Shown here piece by piece: positions 8,538-18,123 of a stretch of 64,000 nt of DNA. Source of the stretch: Limnoglobus roseus (GTDB taxonomy: Bacteria; Planctomycetota; Planctomycetia; Gemmatales; Gemmataceae). The translations under genes were made by a program, and so were the position numbers. Below the pieces are notes generated by a model. The model saw only the letters and a list, made by a program, of their open reading frames with translations, searched no databases and had not been told where the DNA came from. The first letter of the stretch is position 1, and each line of letters opens with the position of its first letter. The stretch spans positions 5,642,001 to 5,706,000 of the forward strand of contig NZ_CP042425.1 of assembly GCF_008254045.1 (NCBI RefSeq). The letters are read 5' to 3'.

Positions 8538-9779
8538 TTAAACTCCAGGAGCCGGGGCTCCCACCGTCGCCGGCGGGGCGACTGCGGGGCGGACCGAAGC
8601 GAGAGGAATGACGACGCGGACAGCGGTCCCGAGTTCTGGGGGAGTGGCCGCGTCGATGCGAATCCCCCCTCGATGAGCAAACAAGACACGAAAAACCGTG
8701 GCCAAACCCAGGCCGCGGTGGCGGATCTTCGTGGTATAAAACGGTTCGGCAAACATTTTCGCCCGGACTTCGGGCTTGATGCCGGAACCGTGGTCCCGAA
8801 TCGTAACTTCCACGAACTGGTTGGCGGACGCCTGGCCCAAATAGCCGCGGGCATCGGCCCCGGTCAGTTCGACCGATCGAGCCGTAACCGCAATCTTTCC
8901 GTTCGCGGCGGACGCCTCAACGGCGTTGTCCACCAGATGGCCAAAGACTGTGTGTAGTGAACCCGCTTCCATCGCCACGGAGGGGAGGTTCGGTGGAACC
9001 TCCACGACCATGGTAGTCCCGTTCGGTAAGGCGGGACGAACCCGGTGTTCTTCTTTTGCAAGCACGGCCGCGACGGAAGCGGGCTGAGGCTTCACCTGGG
9101 CACTTCGACTCAACTGGTGGAGTTGTTGAGTGAAGGTAATCCCCCGCTGCCCCACCTTCGTGATCTCGCCCACGTACTTCGACGGCTGCGAGTTGGCCGC
9201 GAGCAGTGGTTGTGTTAGGTCGGCAAAGCCCATGATCCCGGTCAGGATGTTGTCGAAGTCGTGGGCCATCCGGCCGGCGATCACCGCGGCGTCTTTCAAC
9301 CGCTGTTCCAGGCGAACCGGCTCCAGAACCGGGCCGATCTTGCGGCCGAATTGCGGCGAGCGTTCCAGAAGACGAGCCGCCAAGTGGAAGTAATTCCGAT
9401 CGACCTCTTCCCACGGCTCGCGTGAACTTCGTTCGGCCCAAATGACCCCGGCGGGCGAACCGGCCGGCGTTAGCAGCGAGTACATTCGGCCGGCGGTCCC
9501 AGAAACGGGCCGGATCAAAGTCGTCTGCCCTGCTAGCAGGGACTTTAGCACCTCGTCGAGTTCGGCCGGGCGTTGGGTTAGCGGCTTTGTGTCTTGTGGC
9601 GTTGCGAGCAGTGCGGTGGTTGAGCGTTCGGACAGAGGCCAGATCAAACCGACGGACGACCAGCCCGTTTGGCGAACCCACTCCGATAGAGTGGTCTCCA
9701 GACTTGTTTCCGAGGTTTCGGCCAACCAACCTGTCAGGAAGGCCAAGCCACTCGGAAGTCCACCAGCCAACGTCATCAC
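8538..9779 (-). CDS. Soluble sensor histidine kinase with GAF-like N-terminus
   Basis: 413 residues with no membrane segment, hence cytoplasmic. Residues about 20-145 look like a small GAF-type sensor domain (SSVGLIWPLSE, MYSLLTPAGSPAGVIWAE). The dimerisation/phospho-acceptor helix holds H173 in GRMAHDFDNILTGIMGF, the NtrB-like H-box. The ATPase domain shows N-box HLVDNAVEAS, G1 IRDHGSGIKPE, F-box MFAEPFYTTK and G2 HRGLGLATVFRV. The last 25 residues are proline/alanine-rich. Start is GTG 9779 or ATG 9776; they differ by one residue. It is the first gene of a two-gene operon with the receiver-XRE regulator. The signal is unknown. Confidence 0.9.
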   Translation of the reverse strand: MMTLAGGLPSGLAFLTGWLAETSETSLETTLSEWVRQTGWSSVGLIWPLSERSTTALLATPQDTKPLTQRPAELDEVLKSLLAGQTTLIRPVSGTAGRMYSLLTPAGSPAGVIWAERSSREPWEEVDRNYFHLAARLLERSPQFGRKIGPVLEPVRLEQRLKDAAVIAGRMAHDFDNILTGIMGFADLTQPLLAANSQPSKYVGEITKVGQRGITFTQQLHQLSRSAQVKPQPASVAAVLAKEEHRVRPALPNGTTMVVEVPPNLPSVAMEAGSLHTVFGHLVDNAVEASAANGKIAVTARSVELTGADARGYLGQASANQFVEVTIRDHGSGIKPEVRAKMFAEPFYTTKIRHRGLGLATVFRVLFAHRGGIRIDAATPPELGTAVRVVIPLASVRPAVAPPATVGAPAPGV

Positions 9780-10078
9780 GCACTCCGAGAACCGATTCTG
9801 CTGAGATCAAACACGCCCATTTTGACCAGGGCTGAAATTCGTCATTTCCAAGCATATCTAGAACGGTCAGGGATGAAGTCAACCGATTTTTGCCGTTCCG
9901 CCTGAATGATTGTCTCAGACTTGCGGGCTGCCTGGCAGAGAAAATTCCACTAAAGCCTCAGAAGTCAGGCCATTTATGCTGGCAGAAGGATTTTGGAAAA
10001 TGAGACCAACTGAGGGGGTCATTATTGTCGTCAAGCTATAATTCCCTCCATCCGCACTCACCTTCCCGGACGCGGTCG
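9780..10078 (+). promoter_or_regulatory. Divergent intergenic region with candidate -10 box
   Basis: About 300 bp of lower-GC DNA between the kinase (minus) and the zinc-ribbon membrane protein (plus). It must hold promoters for both. A perfect TATAAT stands at 10037-10042 on the plus strand, about 37 bp before the chosen ATG, but no good -35 box lies 16-18 bp upstream of it, so the call is weak. No structured RNA or repeat was recognised. Confidence 0.35.
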
Positions 10079-11476
10079 ATGTCTCAAGCCCTGAAATGTC
10101 CCAGCCCGAGTTGCCCGTTTTTGTTCGACCCGGCTCAGGTTCCGGCCGGTGCGGTCCTGACTTGTCCCCGCTGCGGGATGCGATTCACACTCGGCCCCTC
10201 GGCTCCAATGAATCCCCCGCCGGACTCGCCATTTGCCCCCGGCGCAGAAACCTTGCCGCCAGCGGAACCCGAACCGGTCAGACCGTCGTATTCGTCCCGC
10301 GGCAAGCAGACCCCCGCGAAAAAAACATCAGCGGCCCCGTCGGCGGGGCGGTCGCCGGTCCTGCCACTGATTGCCGTTTTTCTTGTGGTCGGCACAGCCG
10401 TTGGCGTTGGCCTGATGGTCGCCGGCAAGTTGGGCACGGCCGGTAGTTCGGCAACCGATCTCGTGTTTGAGGAACGAAACGTCTCGTACCGCTACCCGGT
10501 GCCGAACTGGCAGAAGGACGACGAGGCCAAGTCCTTGTTCAACGTCAACTTGCTCGGACTGAAGCGGACCGATTCCAGTGCCCGAATCGCCGTTGAAGCG
10601 CGTGACTACCAAACGCGGAACCCGCAACCGGGCGAACTCCGCGAGGCCATCACCGAGCGCCTCCGCCCCCTGTTCGACGACCTGGATTTGAAAGACGACA
10701 CCGGCGGGACGCTCGCCGGGCAGCCGGCTCTGAAGTTCACATTTCGCGGCAACGCCTCCGCCAAACTCGGCACCCGCGTCTACCTCGGCGAAGCCTACGG
10801 CCTGGCGTACAAGGGCATCGGCTACCTGTTCTTCGCCGCCGCCCCGGAAGCGGAAGTGAGCCTGTTGGCGGCCGACCTCGACGACCTCCGCGATCGGATG
10901 ACGTTGCTCGACCGGCGAGACAAGTGGCAGGAAACGACGACGCCCACCAAACTCCTCATCGGCCAGGACGCCGACTACCGCCTGACCGACGGCGACGGCT
11001 GGTGGAAGAAACTGCCCGATCCGACGATCGAAGACCCGAAGGCCGACACGGTCTACGATGCGGATTTCAAGTCGAAGGCCAAGAAGTGGGACGTTCCGCC
11101 CCGTGCCCGTGTCGCGGTGCTCCTACTCGACCCGGCAGGCGATGATCCTGTCGCGACCCTTCGCACGTACCTCGCCGAACAGTACGACAAACTCTACGAG
11201 ATGAAGAACTGGACCGAGATCAAAGACCCGCCGCTCGGCGACAGCCCGAACGCGGGAGAGCAACGCGGCATCGACGTGGTGCGGTACAAGGTGTCCGGCC
11301 CCGACGCGAAGACGACGAAACTCGTGGTGCTCTCGGCGATCAAGATGAACGCCCAGAACGCCGGCGGGACGAAACCCGTCGTCGTCGGCGTTCACGCCGC
11401 GTGCCCGATGGACTACCAGATTTATTGGGAGAAGCGACTGCTGCAACTCGCGTCGTCGCTGCGGAGCGGCGGCTAG
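10079..11476 (+). CDS. Zinc-ribbon, single-pass membrane protein of unknown function
   Basis: 465 residues. The N-terminus has two paired-cysteine knuckles, CPSPSC (about 7-12) and CPRCG (about 29-33), a planctomycete MJ0042-like zinc ribbon predicted to face the cytoplasm. A Pro/Ser/Lys-rich linker follows, then one transmembrane helix (about 93-118, LIAVFLVVGTAVGVGLMVAG). The remaining ~345 residues should be exported; they include FEERNVSYRYPVPNW and resemble a PsbP/lipoprotein-like soluble domain without a clear assignment. A TTG at 10025 would extend the frame by 18 residues; ATG 10079 is preferred because it places the zinc ribbon at the start. The 3' end overlaps the opposite lipoprotein gene by 4 bp. 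Confidence 0.8.
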   Translation: MSQALKCPSPSCPFLFDPAQVPAGAVLTCPRCGMRFTLGPSAPMNPPPDSPFAPGAETLPPAEPEPVRPSYSSRGKQTPAKKTSAAPSAGRSPVLPLIAVFLVVGTAVGVGLMVAGKLGTAGSSATDLVFEERNVSYRYPVPNWQKDDEAKSLFNVNLLGLKRTDSSARIAVEARDYQTRNPQPGELREAITERLRPLFDDLDLKDDTGGTLAGQPALKFTFRGNASAKLGTRVYLGEAYGLAYKGIGYLFFAAAPEAEVSLLAADLDDLRDRMTLLDRRDKWQETTTPTKLLIGQDADYRLTDGDGWWKKLPDPTIEDPKADTVYDADFKSKAKKWDVPPRARVAVLLLDPAGDDPVATLRTYLAEQYDKLYEMKNWTEIKDPPLGDSPNAGEQRGIDVVRYKVSGPDAKTTKLVVLSAIKMNAQNAGGTKPVVVGVHAACPMDYQIYWEKRLLQLASSLRSGG

Positions 11477-11943
11477 CGGGGTAGTAACGGGTCGCGTTTC
11501 GGCTGTTCCGCTTCCGGGTACTTCGGCGGCGGGAGGTTGTGGCCCTGTTCCCGCAACCGCTCGGCGGCGTCCAGCAATTCGTCCGTCCGCACCAGTTCCG
11601 CCGGCCGCAGTTCCAGCGATATCCGGCGGACGTCTTCGATGTGGAACGGGTAGACCGCCTCGAAGAAGAAGTCCAGCCCTGGGTACTCGTACCACTTCGG
11701 CCGAATCTTGATCCGCTCGACCAGCGGTTCATACCCTTGGGCGACGGCACGGAACTCGTACACGCCGGTGTAGTCCCACCGCACGTCGGCCGGGCTGGGG
11801 CCGGCGGCCTGATTGTTGACGTACACTTGCGCCCCCGGTGCATTCGTCTGGACGACGAACCGCCGCTCGACGCACCCGCCGCCGGCCGCCAACAGCGTGA
11901 CGACCGACAACACGATCGCGGACTTTCGACCCCACGGCATCAT
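11473..11943 (-). CDS. PEGA-domain lipoprotein
   Basis: About 156 residues. A hydrophobic signal (SAIVLSVVTLLAAGGGC) ends in a lipobox-like cysteine, so the mature protein is probably lipid-anchored. Directly after it comes a PEGA-type beta domain (FVVQTNAPGAQVYVNNQAAG ... YEFRAVAQGYEPL), usually seen in surface or periplasmic proteins as a small beta-sandwich. The C-terminal third is Pro- and charge-rich. The frame stays open to 11985, but ATG at 11943 (or 11940) follows a GGGAG ribosome site, so that start is chosen. It ends tail-to-tail with the zinc-ribbon membrane protein gene. Confidence 0.78.
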   Translation of the reverse strand: MMPWGRKSAIVLSVVTLLAAGGGCVERRFVVQTNAPGAQVYVNNQAAGPSPADVRWDYTGVYEFRAVAQGYEPLVERIKIRPKWYEYPGLDFFFEAVYPFHIEDVRRISLELRPAELVRTDELLDAAERLREQGHNLPPPKYPEAEQPKRDPLLPR

Positions 11944-12194
11944 TCGCGGCTCCCGCCACCCGATCCCTACGAGCAAGCGGGGCACGGATAGCCGGGCCGA
12001 GTTCCCGGGTCAACCCCGCCTCGTGTTGGAGTGTGCTGCCGACGGTGCTGACCGACTCAAGGCCGGAATCCACCGGCACACCCTGTCGTGTCGTTTAGAC
12101 TAGTTCGGACAGATTCGGGACTTGTGACGAGAAAAATCGATTCGATGGAGTAGAATCAGGCAGAAGATTTTGATCCTCTCCAGGGAAACACACG

Positions 12195-13517
12195 GTGTCG
12201 TCTGCCAAGGTCCGCTATGCCGCCCTCACCGACGTGGGGGCCAAGCGGAGTCACAACCAAGATGCGTGTGCCGTGCAATTGGCGGCCGATGAGCAAGTGT
12301 ACCAAACGCAGGGGCACATCTTCATTGTCGCCGACGGCATGGGCGGTCACGCGGTCGGCGAGAAGGCCAGCGCCAAGGCGATCCGCGACATTCCGCTGAC
12401 GTACGCCAAGCACGTCCCGCAGGAAGGCGTCGTCCCGGCTATCCGCCGGTCGTTCACCGAGGCGAACAGCGACATCTTCGACATCGGCGTCAAGAACCCG
12501 GAATTCAAGGGCCTCGGCACGACCGGCACGGCCCTCTTCCTGCGGGCCGAGGGGGCGTGGGTCGGGCACGTCGGCGACAGCCGCGCGTATCGCATTCGGT
12601 CCGGCCGCGTTGAGCAACTCACCTTCGATCACTCGTGGGTGTGGGAAATCGCCCGGCGGCAGGGGATCGACCCGGATCAACTCGGCGACTTCAAGAAGAA
12701 CGTCATCGTCCGCTCGCTCGGCCCCGACGAGCAAGTGGAAGTGGACATCGAAGGCCCGCACCCGACGCAGCCGGGCGACATCTTCTTGCTGTGCAGCGAC
12801 GGACTGAGCAACGAAGTGACGCCCGACGAAATCGGGGCCGTCGCGATGTCGTTCCCGCCGGAAGAAGCGGCGAAATTCCTCATCTCGCTGGCAAACATCC
12901 GCGGCGGTCGGGACAACATCACGTGCATCATCGTTCAGGTTCCCGGTTCGAGTTCGACCTTCACGCCCAAGGTGACCGGGGCCGTGCCCGGCGTTTTGCA
13001 GCGGTTCTTGAAACTCTGCGACCGGGTGATGCCCTGGCCGTACTTGTTCTTGGCGGCCGGCTCGTTGTTCGCGATCGTCTCCCTCGTGCTGCAAATCCAG
13101 AGCGTTTCCGGGGCATTGCCATTGTTCGGGCTGGCGGCCGCAATCATCGTCGCCGGCGTGGGGGGGATGGTTTTGCACCTCCAGCGCGCGAGCCAAGAGG
13201 CCGGCGACGGGGCGGAGGCGGTCCACGAACTGCACGTCTACAAGACCTACCCGTTCGAAATCGCGCAATCGCTGTTCGACCGCTTCGCCCAGAAGGACGA
13301 TGAGTTGAAGGACGTGCTGAAGGATCACGCCAGCATCGACTGGGCGACCCACTCGCGGTTGAACGAGGAGGCACAAACCAAAGGCCAGCAAGGGGACTGG
13401 CCCACGGCGTTCCGTGCGAAGTGCCACGCCCTGCAAATGTTGGCCATCGTCTTCAACCAAGACCGCGGCAAGGGCGAAGAGTTCCGCCCGAACTGGGACA
13501 ACCCGAAACACCGTTGA
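12195..13517 (+). CDS. PP2C-family Ser/Thr protein phosphatase with C-terminal membrane anchor
   Basis: 440 residues. The first ~250 form a PPM/PP2C phosphatase: GAKRSHNQDA, metal-binding VADGMGGHAVG, LGTTGTALFL, HVGDSRAYRIR, LLCSDGLSNEV and GGRDNITCIIV are all present. Two hydrophobic segments follow (about 282-302 and 305-328), then a ~110-residue cytoplasmic-looking tail rich in charged residues (HELHVYKTYPFEIAQSL). The dual helices suggest a hairpin anchoring the catalytic domain at the inner membrane. The start is GTG 12195, preceded by CAGGGA; a TAGAAT box at 12151-12156 is a possible -10. No partner kinase lies next to it. Confidence 0.92.
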   Translation: MSSAKVRYAALTDVGAKRSHNQDACAVQLAADEQVYQTQGHIFIVADGMGGHAVGEKASAKAIRDIPLTYAKHVPQEGVVPAIRRSFTEANSDIFDIGVKNPEFKGLGTTGTALFLRAEGAWVGHVGDSRAYRIRSGRVEQLTFDHSWVWEIARRQGIDPDQLGDFKKNVIVRSLGPDEQVEVDIEGPHPTQPGDIFLLCSDGLSNEVTPDEIGAVAMSFPPEEAAKFLISLANIRGGRDNITCIIVQVPGSSSTFTPKVTGAVPGVLQRFLKLCDRVMPWPYLFLAAGSLFAIVSLVLQIQSVSGALPLFGLAAAIIVAGVGGMVLHLQRASQEAGDGAEAVHELHVYKTYPFEIAQSLFDRFAQKDDELKDVLKDHASIDWATHSRLNEEAQTKGQQGDWPTAFRAKCHALQMLAIVFNQDRGKGEEFRPNWDNPKHR

Positions 13518-13529
13518 ACGTGCCTGTCG

Positions 13530-15008
13530 CTACTCGGGCAGCGGTTTTCCCTTCGTCTCCGGCGCGATCACGATCAGCATCAAACCCAGAACGTACACCC
13601 CGGCGACGAGCGCACAGGCCTGCCCGTAGTCATTTTTGAACGCCGCCAGCAGGTTCGGCATTTGCAGACTGCCGACCGCCGCGATGACCCGCCCGCAGTT
13701 GAAGCCGAAGCCTTGCCCCGTCGCCCGCACGGCCGTCGGGAACAGTTCCGGCAGGTACAGCGGCAGCCACCCGTAGAACGACGCCGTGACGAGGCCGAGC
13801 AACCCGGACGATAGCAAGAAGACGGTGCCGTACTCCGTGTTGAGGCGGTAGAAGCCGACGACGGTGACGGCCGACAGCACGCACATCACGGCGTAGACCG
13901 GCCGACGGCCGAACCGCCCGCCGAGCACGGCCGCGATTACGCACCCGGCGGCCGCCCCGAGCGACGAGATGATCTGCATGTACGCCACCGCTTCCGGCAC
14001 CTTCCCGCCGGGCAACGCTGACACCCACAAGTACATCCACATCAGCCCCGCCCACGTCCCGAGCAGGGCCACGCCGCTCAACCCCGCGGCGAGGAGCATC
14101 CGCCCGATCGTCCGCCGTTGTTCTTCCGGGGACACACCGGCCCGCGAGACGTACTTGCGCACCGGGTAGAGGAAGCCGCCCGCCACCACGACGAAGCCGA
14201 CTAGCGTCCCCAAGAGGCGGAGGCTGTTCGGAATGTCCACGACCGACAGGCCGATTGTCACCGCCCCCGCCGTCGCGCCGACAAGGACGCCGACGAGGTC
14301 GCGGCCGGACCAGTGGGATGTTTTGCCCTCGGCCTTGCCTTCCTCCCACCGCTCCGATTCCGGCACGAAAATGCGGATCAGGAACGTCAGCAGGGAGGGG
14401 ACCGCGCCGAAGAGCATCAGCAGCCGCCAGTTGTTGTGGGCCGTCAGGTAGTCCACCGAGTCGGTCGGCAGGCCGAGCGATGCCAACGACGGGGCCAGGT
14501 TCCCGCCGACCTCAATCAGCACGAGCTTGAACGAGCCGACGAGGGTATAGCCGAGGTTGCCGAACGCCCCGATCCACCCGGCCAACCACGCCCGCGACTT
14601 GTTCGGCCAAATTTCCATCACGAGCGCGACGCCGAGCGCCCACTCCCCGCCCATGCCGAGCGCCCCGGCGAACCGCAGGACGGCGAGTTGCCACGCCTCT
14701 TGCGCGAACGCGGACCCGCCGCTGCACAGCGAGTACAGCATCACGCTGACGGTCATCGCCCGCACCCGGCCGATCTTGTCGCCGAGCCAGCCGAACAGGA
14801 CGCCGCCGGTCGCGGCTCCCACCAAAAAGCCAGCGATGATGACGCCGTACCAGCGGTCGATCTCTTGCTGCGCGTTGCTCTGAAGTAGGTCACGGAGGGC
14901 GTCCTTCCCGACGAGCGGGAAGAGGCCCATTTCCATGCCGTCGAACATCCAGCCGAGAAGGGCCGCGGTGAGGGCGAGCCAACGGCCGCGGGGGGCGTGT
15001 GTGTGCAT
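13530..15008 (-). CDS. MFS transporter, sugar/organic-acid porter type
   Basis: 492 residues with about 12 hydrophobic helices. The loop between helices 2 and 3 has GWLGDKIGRVRAM, the major facilitator signature, and the equivalent second-half loop has GGRFGRRPVYAV. LGMGGEWALGVALVMEIWP in helix 4-5 and a GFNCGRVIAA stretch near the end resemble the AAHS/sialate and metabolite:H+ symporter families. Substrate cannot be read from the sequence. It converges on the PP2C gene with a 12-bp gap and lies downstream of the AIM24 gene on the same strand (45-bp gap). Confidence 0.88.
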   Translation of the reverse strand: MHTHAPRGRWLALTAALLGWMFDGMEMGLFPLVGKDALRDLLQSNAQQEIDRWYGVIIAGFLVGAATGGVLFGWLGDKIGRVRAMTVSVMLYSLCSGGSAFAQEAWQLAVLRFAGALGMGGEWALGVALVMEIWPNKSRAWLAGWIGAFGNLGYTLVGSFKLVLIEVGGNLAPSLASLGLPTDSVDYLTAHNNWRLLMLFGAVPSLLTFLIRIFVPESERWEEGKAEGKTSHWSGRDLVGVLVGATAGAVTIGLSVVDIPNSLRLLGTLVGFVVVAGGFLYPVRKYVSRAGVSPEEQRRTIGRMLLAAGLSGVALLGTWAGLMWMYLWVSALPGGKVPEAVAYMQIISSLGAAAGCVIAAVLGGRFGRRPVYAVMCVLSAVTVVGFYRLNTEYGTVFLLSSGLLGLVTASFYGWLPLYLPELFPTAVRATGQGFGFNCGRVIAAVGSLQMPNLLAAFKNDYGQACALVAGVYVLGLMLIVIAPETKGKPLPE

Positions 15009-15053
15009 GATGGGAAGGTCGAACTTTCGCCGGCGGGTAGAGCAGGGGGGAGG

Positions 15054-15845
15054 TTAGTCGCCGCCGAACAGTCGGCCGACGCCGCCGAGGATCGAGCCTT
15101 CGCCCTTGGAACTGCCGCCGGCGGACGGGGCGCTTGCGATGATGCGGTCGCACAGGCGGGAGAACGGCAGCGTCTGAATCCAGACCTTGCCCGGCCCTTC
15201 GAGCGTGGCGAGGAACATCCCTTCGCCGCCGAAGAACATCGACTTCAGGCTGCCCGCCCGCTCGATGTTGTACTCCACGTCCTGTTCCATCGCGACGAGG
15301 CAGCCGGTGTCGAGGCGGAGGATTTCGCCGTCCCGCAGTTCGCGCTCGATGATCGTGCCGCCGGAGTGCAGGAACGCCAGCCCGTCGCCTTCGAGCTTTT
15401 GCAGGATGAACCCCTCGCCGCCGAACAGGCCGACGCCGAGTTTCTTACGGAAGTGGATGCCAATCTCGGTGCCGAACGCGGCGCAGAGGAACGCCCCCTT
15501 CTCGCAAATGATCTTCTCGTCGTGCTCGGACAGGTCGAGCGGGATGATGCGGCCGGGGTACGGGGCGGCAAACCCGACCTTGCGGCGGCCCTTGCCCTCG
15601 TTCGTGAAGTGGGTCATGAACAGCGATTCGCCGGTGAGGACCCGCTTGCCGACGGCCCCGAGCTTGCTGAAGAAGCCCTGCTGGGGCTTCGACCCGTCGC
15701 CCATCTTGGCCTGGAAGGTGATGCCGTCTTCCATGTAGTTCATGACGCCCGCCTCGGCGATGACCGTCTCGTCGGGGTCGAGCGTGATTTCCACCAGCTG
15801 AATGTCGTCGCCCAGGATTTCGTAGTCGATCTCGTCGCAGCGCAT
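15054..15845 (-). CDS. AIM24 / TIGR00266 family protein
   Basis: 263 residues of the AIM24 beta-helix-like family: [28 protein letters not shown] at the N-terminus, [59 protein letters not shown] and [15 protein letters not shown]. The family binds no known cofactor and its role in bacteria is undetermined. A short Gly/Ser tail ends the protein. The frame is open to 15917 but ATG 15845 ([11 protein letters not shown]) gives the family's normal start; ATG 15872 is a less likely alternative. Same orientation as the MFS gene downstream. Confidence 0.85.
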   Translation of the reverse strand: MRCDEIDYEILGDDIQLVEITLDPDETVIAEAGVMNYMEDGITFQAKMGDGSKPQQGFFSKLGAVGKRVLTGESLFMTHFTNEGKGRRKVGFAAPYPGRIIPLDLSEHDEKIICEKGAFLCAAFGTEIGIHFRKKLGVGLFGGEGFILQKLEGDGLAFLHSGGTIIERELRDGEILRLDTGCLVAMEQDVEYNIERAGSLKSMFFGGEGMFLATLEGPGKVWIQTLPFSRLCDRIIASAPSAGGSSKGEGSILGGVGRLFGGD

Positions 15846-16058
15846 GGGAGGCGGCCCTCGGTGAAAGTTCATCCCGCGAATGGGTAGTATTGTGTGCGGC
15901 CCACCGCTGCAGGTCAACGACCGATCTGTTCAAAGAAGTGACAAGGAGGGTGGCCGGTGATGGTGGCAACTGCGTAACTCCCCGGCGTGCGAAGCCACGC
16001 CCCTCCGGATCGAGTACAATTCTAGCAGCCCATCTCTCCTCACCCACAGGGGCTGACC

Positions 16059-17567
16059 ATGACCACCTCTTCCCACCGCCGCTCGTTCCTGCAATCGGCG
16101 TCCGCCGGCCTCGGAGGCCTGGCGTTCCTGAACGCCCTGCCGAGCGTGGCCGCTGGTGACGCGAAGGTCGACCCGAACCACGTCCGGTTCAACGCGGGCC
16201 TCGATTCCCTGGTGAAGCTCGTCGAAGAAACCCCCCGCGAAAAACTGTTGGAAGAGGTCGCCGCCCGCGTCAAGAAGGGCACGCCCTACCGCGACGTCCT
16301 CGCCGCCCTCCAACTCGCCGGGGTGCGGAACATCCAACCCCGGCCGAACGTCGGGTTCAAGTTCCACGCCGTCATGGTCGTCAACTCGGCCCACCAGGCG
16401 TCGCTCGCGGGGCCGGACCGGGACCGGTGGCTGCCGATCTTCTGGGCGCTGGACAACTTCAAGAGTGCCCAGGCGCAGAACGTCAAGGAAAGCGGATGGC
16501 GGATGAACCCGGTGGAGCAATCCCGCGTGCCGTCGGCCCGAACGGTGCGCGAGGAATTTACCGCGGCGATGACGGCGTGGGACGAGGGGAAGGCGGACCT
16601 CGCCGCGGCCGGTTTGGCCCGCCACGCGACGGCGAACGAGGCCTTCGACCTGTTCGCGCGGTTCGGCTGCCGCGACTTCCGTGACATCGGCCACAAGGCG
16701 ATCTTCGTGGCGAACGCCTTCCGAACGCTCCAGGTCATCGGGTGGCATCACGCCGAACCCGTGCTGCGGTCGCTCGCTTTCGCGCTGCTCAAGCACGACG
16801 CGAAGGGTCGGCCGGACGGTGAACTGCCGGCGGACAAGGTCGGCATTCGGAACGCCGAACTCGTGCGAAAACTGGGACCGAGTTGGCGGGACGGCACGGC
16901 ACAGCCCGATGCGGTGCCCGACCTCCTCGCCGCGATTCGCGGATCGTCTGAAAGTGAAGTGAGCGAACGGGTGGTTGCGCTCATCAACGGCGGCCTCTCA
17001 CCGCGGTCGGTGTGGGACGCCGTGTTCCTGGGCGGCGGGGAACTGTTGATGCGCCAGCCCGGCATCGTCGGCCTGCACACGCTCACCACGGCGAACGCCC
17101 TGCACTATGCGTTTATCACGACGGGGGACGAGGAGACGCGGAAGTTGCTGCTCCTCCAGGCGGCCGCGTTCCTGCCGATGTTCCGGAAGTCCATGACCGA
17201 GCGCGGGAAGGTGGCCGACGTGAAAGTCGAATCCCTGGAAGCCGCCGACGCCGACCGCGACGGGGGTGTCGAGGCGATCTTCGCAACGCTCTCGACCGAC
17301 AAGGCGAAGGCCGCCCGGATGGCCCTCGGGTACGCGAACCGGAACGAGGGCGGTGCCCAGGAGTTGATCGACGCGGGCCGCTCGCTGGTGTTCCTGAAGG
17401 GGACGGACGCGCACGATTACAAGTTCAGTTCGGCGGTGATGGAAGACTACTCGCACCTCGCGCCGCGGTGGCGGAACCGTTTCCTAGCGGCCAGTTTGTT
17501 CTGGCTCAAAGGTTCGGCCGCCGCCGACTCCAAACTCGTCGCCCGGACGCGACAGGCACTGGCATAA
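16059..17567 (+). CDS. Tat-exported planctomycete protein of unknown function
   Basis: 502 residues with a twin-arginine signal (HRRSFLQSASAGLGGLAFL) and probable cleavage after VAAG near residue 33. The mature part is mainly helical with no recognised catalytic motif; conserved-looking pieces include FKFHAVMVVNSAHQASL, WLPIFWALDNFK, IGHKAIFVANAFRTLQVIGW and ANALHYAFITTGDEETR. Alternating His-rich helices (IGWHHAEP, LHTLTTANALHYAF) could bind metal or heme but this is only a guess. ATG 16059 is used; TACAAT at 16015-16020 is a possible -10. Followed after 51 bp by glutathione peroxidase on the same strand. Confidence 0.75.
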   Translation: MTTSSHRRSFLQSASAGLGGLAFLNALPSVAAGDAKVDPNHVRFNAGLDSLVKLVEETPREKLLEEVAARVKKGTPYRDVLAALQLAGVRNIQPRPNVGFKFHAVMVVNSAHQASLAGPDRDRWLPIFWALDNFKSAQAQNVKESGWRMNPVEQSRVPSARTVREEFTAAMTAWDEGKADLAAAGLARHATANEAFDLFARFGCRDFRDIGHKAIFVANAFRTLQVIGWHHAEPVLRSLAFALLKHDAKGRPDGELPADKVGIRNAELVRKLGPSWRDGTAQPDAVPDLLAAIRGSSESEVSERVVALINGGLSPRSVWDAVFLGGGELLMRQPGIVGLHTLTTANALHYAFITTGDEETRKLLLLQAAAFLPMFRKSMTERGKVADVKVESLEAADADRDGGVEAIFATLSTDKAKAARMALGYANRNEGGAQELIDAGRSLVFLKGTDAHDYKFSSAVMEDYSHLAPRWRNRFLAASLFWLKGSAAADSKLVARTRQALA

Positions 17568-17618
17568 GTCATGCACCAAGCACTCCTTCTTTAACCTCCC
17601 GCGTCTGGAGCCAGCAGA

Positions 17619-18110
17619 ATGGGCAGCCCCGTGACCATCTACGACATTCCCATTACCTACCTCGGCGGTAAGGCCGGCACGCTCGGCGAGTACCGCGGGA
17701 AGGTGCTGGTGATCGTGAACGTCGCCAGCAAGTGCGGGTTTACGCCGCAGTACGCGGGCCTCGAAGAGTTGTACCAAACGTACAAGGACCGCGGGTTGGT
17801 CGTCCTCGGGTTCCCGTGCAATCAGTTCATGGGCCAGGAACCCGGGTCGGTCGAGGACATCAAGACCACCTGCGGCGTGAAGTACGGGGTGACATTCCCG
17901 ATCCTGGCGAAAGGCGACGTGAACGGCTCGAACGCCCACCCACTTTACAAGCACCTCACGGCCGCCCGTCGGGGGTTCCTCTGGACGCGGGCCGTGAAGT
18001 GGAACTTCACCAAGTTTCTGGTCGGCCGGGATGGGAGTGTGGCTGGCCGGTACAGTGCCTTCACCAAGCCGCAGAGGCTCGCGGCGAAGATTGAGAAATT
18101 GCTGGGGTAA
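17619..18110 (+). CDS. Glutathione peroxidase family (thioredoxin-fold peroxidase)
   Basis: 163 residues, the usual size for bacterial GPx. The peroxidatic cysteine is C39 in VNVASKCGFTPQY; the catalytic glutamine and tryptophan regions are GFPCNQFMGQEPG and VKWNFTKFLVGRDG. The resolving-cysteine region is CGVKYGVTFPI. Reduces hydroperoxides, probably with thioredoxin as donor, as in most Cys-type bacterial members. A GGAG lies about 12 bases before ATG 17619. The C-terminus ends 13 bp from the convergent transglutaminase gene. Confidence 0.94.
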   Translation: MGSPVTIYDIPITYLGGKAGTLGEYRGKVLVIVNVASKCGFTPQYAGLEELYQTYKDRGLVVLGFPCNQFMGQEPGSVEDIKTTCGVKYGVTFPILAKGDVNGSNAHPLYKHLTAARRGFLWTRAVKWNFTKFLVGRDGSVAGRYSAFTKPQRLAAKIEKLLG

Positions 18111-18123
18111 CGGCCGCGCGGGT

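Noticed and set aside
10025-10078. TTG start extending the zinc-ribbon protein by 18 residues
   Set aside because: No ribosome site, a TATAAT box lies inside it, and the zinc ribbon begins right after ATG 10079.
16015-16020. TACAAT as a promoter -10 box before the Tat protein
   Set aside because: No -35 element at a proper distance; mentioned only in the gene entry.
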